A stretch of DNA of 36,053 nucleotides from Aquipseudomonas alcaligenes NBRC 14159 (GTDB lineage: Bacteria > Pseudomonadota > Gammaproteobacteria > Pseudomonadales > Pseudomonadaceae). The position numbers and the translations under genes are program-made. Below the pieces are notes generated by a model. The model was given only the letters and a program-made list of their open reading frames with translations. It was not told the DNA's origin and did no database searches. The DNA lies in contig NZ_BATI01000030.1 of the NCBI RefSeq assembly GCF_000467105.1, forward strand, positions 1 to 36,053. The letters are read 5' to 3'. Shown one piece after another: positions 1-8,413 of this stretch. Within the stretch, counting starts at the first letter, position 1, and each line of letters begins with the position of its first letter.

Positions 1-35
1 GAGGGGTTTCCAGGCAACTCCGAGATACTTACAGG

Positions 36-58
36 CCCCTCTCCCAAAGCGAGAGAGG
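36..58 (-). other. Hairpin just after azlD
   Basis: A 6-bp perfect stem (CCTCTC at 38-43, GAGAGG at 53-58) lies immediately past the azlD stop codon. No T-run follows on the minus strand, so it may slow or protect transcript ends but is not a convincing intrinsic terminator. Nothing else is seen in 1-59. Confidence 0.3.
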
Positions 59-59
59 C

Positions 60-389
60 TTAAATCGGCATCTGCCCCAGCCACCAGCGCAGCAGGAAGA
101 ACACCAGCATGCCACCGCCGATGGTCGCCAGCAGATGGCGGGTCAGCGCGGCGATCAGGATGGTCGCGAGGCCGGCCAGCAGGTAGGCATTGTCCAGGCT
201 CAGCGCCCAGGTCTGGCCGTCCGGCAACAGCATGCCGGGCACCACGATGGCGGTGAGCACGGCGGTCGGCACATAGTGCAGGCCCTGGCGCACCATGGGC
301 GGGAAGCGCAGGTCGGGGAAGGCGAACAGGCTGTAGCGGGTGGCGAAGGTGATCGCCAGCATGCCGAGGATCAGCATCCAGTTTTCCAT
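60..389 (-). CDS. azlD: AzlD-type branched-chain amino acid exporter, small subunit
   Basis: Encodes 109 residues, the usual size for the small membrane subunit of AzlCD/YgaZH exporters, which expel branched-chain or related amino acids across the inner membrane. The protein begins MENWMLILGM and has about four hydrophobic segments with the family-typical stretch ITFATRYSLF near residues 13-22 and a PTAVLTAIVVPGML segment near residues 41-54. Its ATG overlaps the stop codon of the large subunit gene (TGATG), which indicates translational coupling and fixes the start. Family assignment is confident; the exact substrate is not readable from sequence. Confidence 0.88.
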   Translation of the reverse strand: MENWMLILGMLAITFATRYSLFAFPDLRFPPMVRQGLHYVPTAVLTAIVVPGMLLPDGQTWALSLDNAYLLAGLATILIAALTRHLLATIGGGMLVFFLLRWWLGQMPI

Positions 390-1099
390 CAGAACACCTC
401 GTCCTGCAGCAGGCGATAGCGACGCTCCAGCACCACGCCGACGACGATGCCGGCGCAGGCCGCGGCCATCAGGCCGAGCTTGTAGGGCAGCGCGTGGCAG
501 ACCAGCGCCACCGCCCCGGCCACCAGGGCCGCCGCCACCTGCGGGCGATTGCGCAGCATGGGCACGACGATACCGATAAAGGTGGCGAGCATGGCGAAGT
601 CCAGCCCCCAGTCGCCGATGTTCGGCACCGCCTGGCCGAACAACAGGCCGATCAGGGTGCAGGCCTGCCAGTTGACGTACATGGCCAGTGCCGCACCGAG
701 GAAATACCAGTGTTTGTTGGGCGAAGCATCGGTCTCGGCATAGCGGTGCTGGACCACGGCAAAGGCCTCGTCGGTCAGCCAGAACGCCAGCGGCACGCGC
801 CAGCGCTTGGGCAGATGACGGACGAAGGGCTGCAGGCTGGCGCTGTACAGGGCATGCCGCAGGTTGACCACCAGGGTGGTCAGCCACAGCACGGCCAGGG
901 TCGCACCGCCGCCGAGCAGGCTGATGGCAATGAACTGGGCGGAACCGGCGAACACCAGCAGCGACATGCCGATGGTCTGCCAGGGCGTGAGGCCGGCGGC
1001 ACCGGCCAGGCTGCCGTAGATGATGCCGAAGGGCATGGCGCCGAGCAGCATCGGCAGCATGTCGCGCAGGCCTTGCAGGAATTCGTGGTGACGGGACAT
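389..1099 (-). CDS. azlC: AzlC-type branched-chain amino acid exporter, large subunit
   Basis: Encodes 236 residues of a multi-pass inner-membrane protein. The stretch LPMLLGAMPFGIIYG near the N terminus and the FAGSAQFIAISLL and LVVNLRHALYSASL segments are characteristic of AzlC/YgaZ. Together with AzlD it forms an amino-acid efflux pump. The ATG at 1099 is chosen because a near-perfect ribosome binding site (AAGGAGGT) sits just upstream; longer readings of the frame have no such site. It follows the AraC regulator gene by 62 nt and overlaps azlD by 1 nt, so GNAT-AraC-AzlC-AzlD looks like one transcription unit. Confidence 0.9.
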   Translation of the reverse strand: MSRHHEFLQGLRDMLPMLLGAMPFGIIYGSLAGAAGLTPWQTIGMSLLVFAGSAQFIAISLLGGGATLAVLWLTTLVVNLRHALYSASLQPFVRHLPKRWRVPLAFWLTDEAFAVVQHRYAETDASPNKHWYFLGAALAMYVNWQACTLIGLLFGQAVPNIGDWGLDFAMLATFIGIVVPMLRNRPQVAAALVAGAVALVCHALPYKLGLMAAACAGIVVGVVLERRYRLLQDEVF

Positions 1100-1161
1100 G
1101 GAACCTCCTTGGACCCAGGAGGCTAATCGAAAGCACCGCTCGGCGTCTTGAACGATATTGC

Positions 1162-1992
1162 TCAGCCGCCCGCGCAGGCGCGGCGATACTCGCCGGGGCT
1201 GACGCCATAGCTCTGCTTGAACTGCCGGTTCAGGTGGCTCTGGTCGGCGAAGCCCAGCTGCAGCGCCACCTGCAGCGGCGCGCAACCGGAGCGCAGCAAC
1301 GCCCGCGCCTGCTCCAGGCGGCGCTGCTTGAGCCAGGCATGCGGCGGCAGGCCGGTGGCGCGACGGAACACCCGGGCGAAGTGGAACGGCGACAGATTGA
1401 CCAGTGTCGCCAGCTCCTCCAGTGAAGGGGGCTCGCCCAGGCGCGCGGCCAGCAACTCCTTGGCCAGGGCCACGGCGCGTGGCTCGGCGCCGGGCTCACG
1501 CGCCTGCGGAATACGCGCATGGCGCTGCAGCAGGCGCAGCATCACCTCGCGCCACAGTGTCTGACGCTGCAGGGTGGGCGCCTGTGGGTGCTCCAGCTGC
1601 CGGTGCAGCTGCAGCAGTGCCGCGACCAGATCGGCATCGGCATGCACGCTGCCATGGAACATCGGCGCGCTGGAATGCGGCAGCTCCAGTTCGGCGAGCA
1701 ACTCGCGGAACTGCTGCGGCTGCGGATAGAACACCCGGTAGCGCCAACCCTGCTCGCTGGCTCTGGAGCCGGTATGCACCTCGTCGGGGTTGAGCAGGGC
1801 AAAGCTGCCGGCCGCCGCCAGGTGCTCGGCGCCACGATAGCGATAGCGCTCGGCCCCCTCCTCCAGCACGGCGATGGCGTAGCTGTCGTGTACATGCGGG
1901 GCGAAGCTGTGCTCGATGAAGCGCGCGGACAACAGCTCCAGGCCGCCCAGCTCGGCCACCGAGCTGAAGCGCGCCTGCTCGGCGTCAGGCAC
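1162..1992 (-). CDS. AraC-family transcriptional regulator
   Basis: Encodes 276 residues. The N-terminal half (about 1-150) looks like the cupin-type ligand-sensing domain of this family (HVHDSYAIAVLEEG, residues 34-47). The C-terminal 100 residues hold the double helix-turn-helix: LEELATLVNLSPFHFARVFR, then LQVALQLGFADQSHLNRQFK and YGVSPGEYRR. The first codon is GTG; no in-frame ATG exists before the conserved cupin part, and a GGAG lies upstream. The start overlaps the end of the GNAT gene by 8 nt. Location directly ahead of azlCD suggests it controls the exporter, perhaps in response to an amino acid; that is inference from position and from similar AraC-AzlCD pairs. Confidence 0.9.
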   Translation of the reverse strand: MPDAEQARFSSVAELGGLELLSARFIEHSFAPHVHDSYAIAVLEEGAERYRYRGAEHLAAAGSFALLNPDEVHTGSRASEQGWRYRVFYPQPQQFRELLAELELPHSSAPMFHGSVHADADLVAALLQLHRQLEHPQAPTLQRQTLWREVMLRLLQRHARIPQAREPGAEPRAVALAKELLAARLGEPPSLEELATLVNLSPFHFARVFRRATGLPPHAWLKQRRLEQARALLRSGCAPLQVALQLGFADQSHLNRQFKQSYGVSPGEYRRACAGG

Positions 1993-2554
1993 CGAAGCGC
2001 GACTCCAGGCCAGCCTTGACCTGCGGCCACTCGCTGTCGGTGATGCTGTACATCACGGTGTGGTCGAGGCGTCCGTCGGCCAGGCGCCGGTGGTTGCGCA
2101 GCAGACCCTCGCGCTGAGCGCCGAGTTTCTCGATGGCACGCTGCGCGCGCAGGTTGCTGGCGGCGGTCTTCAGCTGCACGCGCACCAGCTGCCACTCCTC
2201 GAAGGCGTGGCGCAACATCAGGTACTTGATCATACGATTGAGGCCGGTGCCGTGTTGGCCCACGTCGAGCCAGGTGGCGCCGATCTCGGCGGCCGGCAGC
2301 ACCGGATTGAAGTCGAAGAAGCTGGTAGTGCCGACCAGCTCGCCGGCCAGACGGATGGCGAACACCACCTCGCGGCCCTCGCGCTGCTCGGCCAGGGCGC
2401 TGCGGTACCAGTCCGGGCGGGTCGTGCCACTCATGAACTGCTGCGATGCGCGGTTGGCCTCCGCCAGCTGCAGCAGGCCCGGCAGGTCGGCCTCGGTCAG
2501 CGGATCGAGGCGCAGGGCGCCCTGCTGCAGGGCGACGGGTTGGGGCTTGAACAT
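1985..2554 (-). CDS. GNAT-family N-acetyltransferase (RimJ/RimL type)
   Basis: Encodes 189 residues with the layout of RimJ/RimL-like acetyltransferases, which use acetyl-CoA to acetylate amino groups of proteins or small molecules. Visible family marks are the early LTEADLPGLLQLAEANR segment, a central GTTSFFDFNP strand, a GTGLNRMIKYLMLRHAFE region where the acetyl-CoA loop is expected, and NLRAQRAIEKLGAQREG followed by a VMYSITDSEWP tail. The ATG at 2554 is preceded by GGAG; longer readings of the frame have an atypical Arg/Pro-rich extension. It is the first gene of the apparent GNAT-AraC-AzlCD unit. Substrate unknown. Confidence 0.85.
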   Translation of the reverse strand: MFKPQPVALQQGALRLDPLTEADLPGLLQLAEANRASQQFMSGTTRPDWYRSALAEQREGREVVFAIRLAGELVGTTSFFDFNPVLPAAEIGATWLDVGQHGTGLNRMIKYLMLRHAFEEWQLVRVQLKTAASNLRAQRAIEKLGAQREGLLRNHRRLADGRLDHTVMYSITDSEWPQVKAGLESRFGA

Positions 2555-2719
2555 GACACGAACTCCGGTAAAGCGACCACGGCCGGCCACGCTAGCAGGC
2601 CGGCCGCGGCCGCTCAAGCCGCTTGCGACCTTGGTCGGCCTGGCGCAGCGGCCCGGACATGCGAGACTATTCCCTAGCCTAATGGTCGTGCCGCCCATCC
2701 CTGCATCCGCGGAGTTCGC

Positions 2720-5700
2720 ATGTCGCTGTCCGGCGGTCTGATCGCCTTCGTCGCCCTGGCCTACATGGCCACCCTGTTCACCATCGCCTTCTATGGCGAC
2801 CGCCGCCGCGCGCCTCTCAAGCCACGCGTGCGCGCCTGGGTGTTCAGCCTGTCACTGGCGGTGTACTGCACCAGCTGGACCTTCTTCGGCGCGGTCGGCC
2901 AGGCGGCTGGCGAGCTGTGGTCGTTCCTGCCCATCTACCTGGGGCCGATCATCCTCCTGCTGCTGGCACCCTGGGTGCTGGAAAAGATGGTGGCGATCAG
3001 CAAGCAGGAAAACATCACCTCCATTGCCGACTTCATCGCCGCCCGCTACGGCAAATCACAGAGCCTGGCCGTGGTGGTGGCGCTGATCTGCCTGGTCGGC
3101 GTGCTGCCCTATATCGCCCTGCAGCTGAAAGCCATCGTGCTCGGCGTCAACCTGCTGGTCGGCACCACGCCGAGCCCGACCCGCAGCCAGGACACGGCGC
3201 TGATCGTGTCGCTGGTGCTGGCCCTGTTCACCGTGCTGTTCGGCACCCGCAACCTGGACGTCACCGAACACCACCGCGGCATGGTGCTGGCCATCGCCTT
3301 CGAGTCGTTGGTCAAGCTGCTGGCCTTCCTGGCAGTAGGCGCCTTCGTCACCTGGGGCCTGTTCGACGGCTTTGCCGACCTGTTCCAGCGCGCCGGCCAG
3401 GCCCCCGCCCTGGAAGACTTCTGGACCCAGACCGTGAGCTGGCCGGCCATGCTGGTGCAGACCGGCCTGGCCATGACCGCGATCATCTGCCTGCCGCGCC
3501 AGTTCCACGTGGCCGTGGTGGAAAACATCGAGGCCCGCGACCTGCGCCTGGCGCGCTGGGTGTTCCCGATCTACCTGGTGCTGGCCGCGCTGTTCGTGGT
3601 GCCCATCGCCCTGGCCGGGCAGATGCTGCTGTCGGCCGATGTGCAACCCGACTCCTTCGTCATCAGCCTGCCACTGGCCGAGGCCCACCCTTCGCTGGCG
3701 CTGCTGGCCTTTATCGGCGGCGCCTCGGCGGCCACCGGCATGGTCATCGTCGAGGCGGTGGCGCTGTCGACCATGGTCTGCAACGACATGCTGCTGCCCG
3801 TGCTGCTGCGCCGGCAGAATGCCGAGCGACCCTTCGAGCTATTCCGCCACTGGATGCTCAGCGCGCGGCGCCTGAGCATCCTGATCATCCTGCTGCTCGG
3901 CTACGTTTGCTACCGCCTGCTTGGTACCAACGCCAGCCTGGCGACCATCGGCCAGCTGTCGTTCGCCGCCATCGCCCAGCTGGCGCCGGCCATGTTCGGC
4001 GCCCTGGTGTGGAAGCAGGCCAACCGCCGCGGCGTGTTCGCCGGCCTGGCCGCCGGCTGTGCCCTGTGGTTCTACACCCTGGTCCTGCCGCTGGTGGCCG
4101 GCGGCCTGCGCTGGTCGCTGGACAGCTTCCCGCTGCTGCCGGAGCTGCTCTACTACCCGGTCGGCATCGAGATCGATCCGCTGACGCGTGGCGTGCTGCT
4201 GTCGCTGACCGGCAACTGGCTGCTGTTCGGCGCCGTCTCCTGGTTCTCCCGCACCCGCGTCTCCGAACACTGGCAGGCCGGCCGCTTCATCGGCCTCGAC
4301 ACCGGCAACAAGACCAGCACGCGCAACCTGCTGGCCGTGCAGGTCGCCGACCTGATGGCCCTGGCCGCCCGCTTCGTCGGCGAGGAGCGCGCGCAACAAA
4401 GCTTCGAGCGCTTCGCCCAGCAGCAGGAGCGCGCCTTCAACCCAGCACAGAACGCCAACGCCGAGTGGATCGCCCACACCGAGCGCCTGCTCGCCGGCGT
4501 GCTCGGTGCCTCCTCGACCCGCGCCGTGGTGCGCGCGGCCATCGAGGGCCGCGAGATGCAGGTCGAGGACGCGGTGCGCATCGTCGACGAAGCGTCCGAG
4601 GTCCTGCAGTTCAACCGCGCCCTGCTGCAGGGCGCCATCGAGAACATCACCCAGGGTATCAGCGTGGTCGACCAGAACCTGCGCCTGGTGGCCTGGAACC
4701 GCCGCTACCTGGAGCTGTTCGAGTACCCCGAGGGGCTGATCGGGGTCGGCCGGCCGATCGCCGACATCATCCGCTACAACGCCGAGCGCGGCCTGTGCGG
4801 GCCCGGCGACGTCGAGGAACACGTGACCAAGCGCCTGTTCTGGATGCGCCAGGGCAATGCACACACCTCCGAGCGGCTGTTCCCCAATGGCCGGGTCATC
4901 GAACTGATCGGCAACCCCATGCCCGGCGGCGGCTTCGTCATGAGCTTCACCGACATCACCGCCTTCCGCCGCGCGGAACAGGGCCTGCTGGAGGCCAACG
5001 AAGGCCTGGAGCAGCGCGTCGAGGAACGCACCCGCGAGCTGTCGCAGCTGAACCAGGCACTGGGCGAGGCCAAGGGCAACGCCGAGGCCGCCAACCAGTC
5101 GAAGACGCGTTTCCTCGCCGCCGTCAGCCACGACCTGATGCAGCCACTCAACGCCGCGCGGCTGTTCTCCGCCGCCCTCGCCCATCAGCAGGACGCTCTG
5201 CCGGCCGAGGCGCGCGAGCTGGTACGCCACCTCGACAGCGCGCTGCGTTCGGCCGAAGACCTGATCGCCGACCTGCTGGACATCTCGCGCCTGGAAAGCG
5301 GGCGCATCACTCCGGAACGCAGCCGCTTCCCGCTGCACCAGCTGTTCGATGCCCTCGGCGCCGAGTTCAAGGTGCTGGCCGCCGAGCAGGGCGTGGACTT
5401 CCGCGTGGTGCCCTGCGCCCTCGCCGTGGACAGCGACCCCAAGCTGTTGCGCCGGGTGCTGCAGAACTTCCTCACCAACGCCTTCCGCTATGCCCGTGGC
5501 CGCGTACTGCTCGGTGCGCGACGCGAGGGCGGGCAGCTGCGTCTGGAGGTCTGGGACCGCGGCCCGGGCATTCCCGAGGACAAGCGCCAGGTGATCTTCG
5601 AGGAGTTCAAGCGCCTGGACAGCCACCAGACCCGCGCCGAGAAAGGCCTGGGTCTCGGCCTGGCAATCGCTGACGGCCTGTGCCGGGTCCTCGGCCACCG

Positions 5701-6190
5701 CCTGGAAGTGCGTTCCTGGCCGGGCAAGGGCAGCGTATTCAGCGTCAGCGTGCCGCTGGCTCGCGAACTGCCGCAGCCGAGCGCGAGCAAGACCCTGGAG
5801 CTCATGCCCGGCGCCCTCGGCGGCGCCCAGGTGCTGTGCATCGACAACGAGGACAGCATCCTCGCCGGCATGCACAGTCTGCTGTCGCGCTGGGGCTGTC
5901 AGGTGTGGACGGCGCGCAACCGCCTGGAGTGCGAGCACCTGCTGGACGAGGCCGTACGGCCACAACTGGCGCTGGTCGACTATCACCTGGACGAAGGCGA
6001 CACCGGCACCGAGCTGATGGCCTGGCTGCGCACGCGCCTGGGTCAGCCGCTGCCCGGCGTGGTGATCAGCGCCGACGGCCGCCCGGAGCTGGTGGCCGAG
6101 GTGCATGCCGCCGGCCTCGACTACCTGGCCAAGCCGGTCAAGCCGGCGGCCCTGCGTGCACTGATCAGCCGGCACCTGCCGCTGGCCTGA
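2720..6190 (+). CDS. Transporter-fused hybrid sensor histidine kinase (MxtR/CrbS type)
   Basis: Encodes 1156 residues. Residues 1 to about 500 are a sodium:solute-symporter-like membrane domain (about 13 hydrophobic segments, including SLAVYCTSWTFFGAVG). A PAS domain follows near 630-750 (ITQGISVVDQNLRLVAWNRR), then a short coiled coil. The kinase has its H-box at SHDLMQPL (His804), the N-box NFLTNAFRYA, and G-boxes DRGPGIPED and KGLGLGLAIADG. A receiver domain ends the protein (phospho-acceptor Asp1087 in LVDYHL, Lys1138 in LAKPVKP). This architecture and length match the P. aeruginosa MxtR (PA3271)/CrbS kinase, which acts with a LuxR-type regulator (ErdR/CrbR) in acetate and redox control. 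No partner regulator lies next to it here. The exact orthologue is inferred, so no symbol is given. Confidence 0.88.
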   Translation: MSLSGGLIAFVALAYMATLFTIAFYGDRRRAPLKPRVRAWVFSLSLAVYCTSWTFFGAVGQAAGELWSFLPIYLGPIILLLLAPWVLEKMVAISKQENITSIADFIAARYGKSQSLAVVVALICLVGVLPYIALQLKAIVLGVNLLVGTTPSPTRSQDTALIVSLVLALFTVLFGTRNLDVTEHHRGMVLAIAFESLVKLLAFLAVGAFVTWGLFDGFADLFQRAGQAPALEDFWTQTVSWPAMLVQTGLAMTAIICLPRQFHVAVVENIEARDLRLARWVFPIYLVLAALFVVPIALAGQMLLSADVQPDSFVISLPLAEAHPSLALLAFIGGASAATGMVIVEAVALSTMVCNDMLLPVLLRRQNAERPFELFRHWMLSARRLSILIILLLGYVCYRLLGTNASLATIGQLSFAAIAQLAPAMFGALVWKQANRRGVFAGLAAGCALWFYTLVLPLVAGGLRWSLDSFPLLPELLYYPVGIEIDPLTRGVLLSLTGNWLLFGAVSWFSRTRVSEHWQAGRFIGLDTGNKTSTRNLLAVQVADLMALAARFVGEERAQQSFERFAQQQERAFNPAQNANAEWIAHTERLLAGVLGASSTRAVVRAAIEGREMQVEDAVRIVDEASEVLQFNRALLQGAIENITQGISVVDQNLRLVAWNRRYLELFEYPEGLIGVGRPIADIIRYNAERGLCGPGDVEEHVTKRLFWMRQGNAHTSERLFPNGRVIELIGNPMPGGGFVMSFTDITAFRRAEQGLLEANEGLEQRVEERTRELSQLNQALGEAKGNAEAANQSKTRFLAAVSHDLMQPLNAARLFSAALAHQQDALPAEARELVRHLDSALRSAEDLIADLLDISRLESGRITPERSRFPLHQLFDALGAEFKVLAAEQGVDFRVVPCALAVDSDPKLLRRVLQNFLTNAFRYARGRVLLGARREGGQLRLEVWDRGPGIPEDKRQVIFEEFKRLDSHQTRAEKGLGLGLAIADGLCRVLGHRLEVRSWPGKGSVFSVSVPLARELPQPSASKTLELMPGALGGAQVLCIDNEDSILAGMHSLLSRWGCQVWTARNRLECEHLLDEAVRPQLALVDYHLDEGDTGTELMAWLRTRLGQPLPGVVISADGRPELVAEVHAAGLDYLAKPVKPAALRALISRHLPLA

Positions 6191-6200
6191 GCTCAGTGCA

Positions 6201-6258
6201 GCGCGGGTGAAAACCGCAAGCCGCGCACGATCATGCACGCGGGCTTCACCCGCCCTAC
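6201..6258. repeat. REP-like inverted pair after the hybrid kinase gene
   Basis: Two copies of a GCGGGTGAA-type module face each other: GCGGGTGAAAACCGC at 6203-6217 and its near reverse complement GCGGGCTTCACCCGC at 6239-6253. The outer 9-bp arms pair perfectly. Read on the minus strand, the right copy gives TAGGGCGGGTGAAGCCCGC, a sequence I recognise as a common intergenic repeat in some pseudomonads. It sits 10 nt after the kinase stop codon, where it could stabilise or end the transcript. Confidence 0.6.
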
Positions 6259-6273
6259 AGGTCATAAAACATC

Positions 6274-6330
6274 TATTTATCAGATAAATAATGCGTACTT
6301 TTTGCGCTTTTTATCGACACATAGTCGATA
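6274..6330. promoter_or_regulatory. Two palindromes upstream of the pirin gene
   Basis: TATTTATCAGATAAATA (6274-6290) is a perfect 17-nt palindrome. TATCGAC-5 nt-GTCGATA (6312-6330) is a perfect 7-bp inverted repeat. They are 38-39 nt apart centre to centre, in an AT-rich patch that contrasts with the surrounding GC-rich coding sequence, 59-115 nt before the pirin ATG. Operator or regulator-binding sites are the obvious reading; the protein that would bind is not identifiable. Confidence 0.5.
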
Positions 6331-6388
6331 GATTATTCACTCCATCCCCTGCGGCGCAATCTGGCGCCCAGGCCACGGAGTCATCACC

Positions 6389-7087
6389 ATGATCGAAGTA
6401 CGCCCCTTCGCCTCCCTCGGCCATGCCCACCACGGCTGGCTGAACGCCCGTCACCACTTCTCCTTCGCCGAGTACCAAGACCCGCAGCGGGTCAACTGGG
6501 GCCGGCTACGAGTGTGGAACGACGACGAGATAGCCGCCGGCAGCGGCTTCCCGCCGCACCCGCACCACGACATGGAGATCATCACCTACGTCCGCGAAGG
6601 CGCCATCACGCACCGCGACAACCTGGGCAACCAGGGCCGCACCGAGGCAGGCGACGTGCAGGTGATGAGCGCCGGCACCGGCATCGCCCACTCCGAGTAC
6701 AACCTGGAGGACGTCACCACCAAGATCTTCCAGATCTGGATCATCCCCGACCAGCAGGGCGAGGCGCCGGCCTGGGGGGCCAAGCCCTTCCCGCGTGGCG
6801 AACGCGCCGGCCAGTTTGTGGTCCTGGCCAGCGGCCACGACAGCGATGCGGACGCCCTGCGCATCCGCGCCGACGCCCGCCTGGCTGCCGCCACCCTGGC
6901 CGCCGGACAGAGCGCCGAGTACCCGCTGGGGCGGGTGCGCAAGGGCTATCTGGTAGCAACCCGCGGACGCATCGAGGTCAACGGTGTGCTGGCGTCGGAG
7001 CGTGACGGCGTGGCCATCGCCGAAGAGGAAGTGGTGCGCGTCACCGCCCTGGAAGACAGCGAAGTGGTGCTGGTCGACGTGGCATGA
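6389..7087 (+). CDS. Pirin-family bicupin protein (YhhW-like)
   Basis: Encodes 232 residues, the length of bacterial pirins such as E. coli YhhW, a bicupin with quercetin 2,3-dioxygenase activity in vitro. The metal ligands of the N-terminal cupin are all present at the same numbering as in YhhW: His57 and His59 in FPPHPHHDMEI, His101 and Glu103 in GIAHSEYN. The second cupin half (about 130-232) lacks such ligands, as usual. The ATG follows an ACGGAG ribosome binding site. It is transcribed alone or with the next membrane protein gene 68 nt downstream. Physiological substrate unknown. Confidence 0.9.
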   Translation: MIEVRPFASLGHAHHGWLNARHHFSFAEYQDPQRVNWGRLRVWNDDEIAAGSGFPPHPHHDMEIITYVREGAITHRDNLGNQGRTEAGDVQVMSAGTGIAHSEYNLEDVTTKIFQIWIIPDQQGEAPAWGAKPFPRGERAGQFVVLASGHDSDADALRIRADARLAAATLAAGQSAEYPLGRVRKGYLVATRGRIEVNGVLASERDGVAIAEEEVVRVTALEDSEVVLVDVA

Positions 7088-7155
7088 CCTGAGGCAAGCC
7101 GACAGACGGTGTGGCAGTCTAGAATGCGCTCATCCGCCGTGCCGAAGGATCGCCG

Positions 7156-8412
7156 ATGCTGCCCGCCGCCGAACTTGCCCTCAACCTTGCCACCGCCCTC
7201 GCCGCCGGCCTGCTGATCGGCGCCGAGCGCGGCTGGCGTGCCCGCGAAGCGGACGATACGCACCTGGTGGCGGGCATCCGCACCTTCGGCCTGGTCGGCC
7301 TGCTCGGCGGCCTGGCCGCCCTGCTCGGCAGCCATTTCGGCGTGGCCGCCTGGATCGCCATTGCCCTGCTGGTCGGCCTGCACGCACTGGCCGGTTATGT
7401 GGGTGAAGTGCGGCGCAGCGGCGACCTGGGCCTGACCAGCGAAATCGCCCTGCTGGTGACCTTCCTCCTCGGCAGCCTGGCCATCGCCCACGAGCGCAGC
7501 CTGGCCGCCGGCGGCGCGGTGGCAGTAGCCCTGCTGCTGAGCCTCAAGGAGCCGCTGCACAGCGGCCTGCGCCGGCTCTCCGAAGCCGAGCTGTCGGGGG
7601 CGCTGAAGCTGCTGTTCATCTCCCTGGTGCTGCTGCCGGTGCTGCCCAACCAGGGCTACGGCCCCTGGCAGGCCTTCAACCCCTACGCGGTGTGGTGGAT
7701 GGTGGTGCTGATCGCCGCCATCGGCTTCGCCGCCTACGTGGCCATTCGCGTGATCGGCACCCGCCACGGCCTGCTGGTCACCGCCCTGCTCGGCGGCGTG
7801 GTGTCCTCCACTGCCATGACCATCACCCTGTCGCGTCTGCATGACGGTCGCCAGCTGCGTGCCATGCTCGCCTGCGCCCTGCTGGCCACCTCGGCACTGA
7901 TGTTCCCGCGCGTGCTGCTGGAAGTCGGCCTGATCAATACCGCGCTGCTGCCGCACCTGCTGCTGCCGCTGGGCCTGGCCGGGCTGGTGTACGCCGGCGG
8001 CGCCCTGGTGTTCTACCACATCGCCGGCAGCGAGCTGCAGCAGACGGTCGAACCGCCGCTGAAGAACCCCTTCGAGCTGGCTCCGGCACTGCGTTTCGCC
8101 GCCCTGCTGGCGCTGATCCTGCTGCTGATCGAGGCCGCCCGCGAATGGTTCGGCCATGCCGGGGTGTGGGGCGTGGCGATTCTCTCGGGGCTATCGGACG
8201 TGGACGCCATCACCCTGTCGCTGGCGCGCAGCGCCAAGGGCGACATGGCGGCGGAACTGGCGGTGCAGGGCATTTACCTCGCGGCGTTCAGCAACAGCCT
8301 GGTCAAGGCCGGGCTGATCGCCCTGATCGGCGGCCGCGAACTGGCCCTGCGTACCCTGCCGGTGATGGGCCTGGGCCTGCTGCTGGGCCTGGCGGCCCTG
8401 CTGCTGGTCTGA
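7156..8412 (+). CDS. MgtC/SapB-DUF4010 family membrane protein
   Basis: Encodes 418 residues with about 11-12 hydrophobic segments. The N-terminal 140 residues carry the MgtC-like marks LLIGAERGWRAR (residues 19-30) and GIRTFGLVGLLGG (residues 40-52). The remainder matches the DUF4010 half, with GVVSSTAMTITLSRL and the late GLSDVDAITLSLAR motif. MgtC proteins help cells at low magnesium by modulating ATPases; the role of the DUF4010 fusion is not established, so transport is only a guess. An AAGGA site precedes the ATG. The stop codon lies 1 nt from the stop of convergent rmuC. Confidence 0.87.
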   Translation: MLPAAELALNLATALAAGLLIGAERGWRAREADDTHLVAGIRTFGLVGLLGGLAALLGSHFGVAAWIAIALLVGLHALAGYVGEVRRSGDLGLTSEIALLVTFLLGSLAIAHERSLAAGGAVAVALLLSLKEPLHSGLRRLSEAELSGALKLLFISLVLLPVLPNQGYGPWQAFNPYAVWWMVVLIAAIGFAAYVAIRVIGTRHGLLVTALLGGVVSSTAMTITLSRLHDGRQLRAMLACALLATSALMFPRVLLEVGLINTALLPHLLLPLGLAGLVYAGGALVFYHIAGSELQQTVEPPLKNPFELAPALRFAALLALILLLIEAAREWFGHAGVWGVAILSGLSDVDAITLSLARSAKGDMAAELAVQGIYLAAFSNSLVKAGLIALIGGRELALRTLPVMGLGLLLGLAALLLV

Positions 8413-8413
8413 C

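Noticed and set aside
3839..6265. An 808-codon open frame antisense to the hybrid kinase
   Set aside because: Same codon-bias shadow; no domain, no ribosome site, and the plus strand encodes a complete kinase with all motifs.
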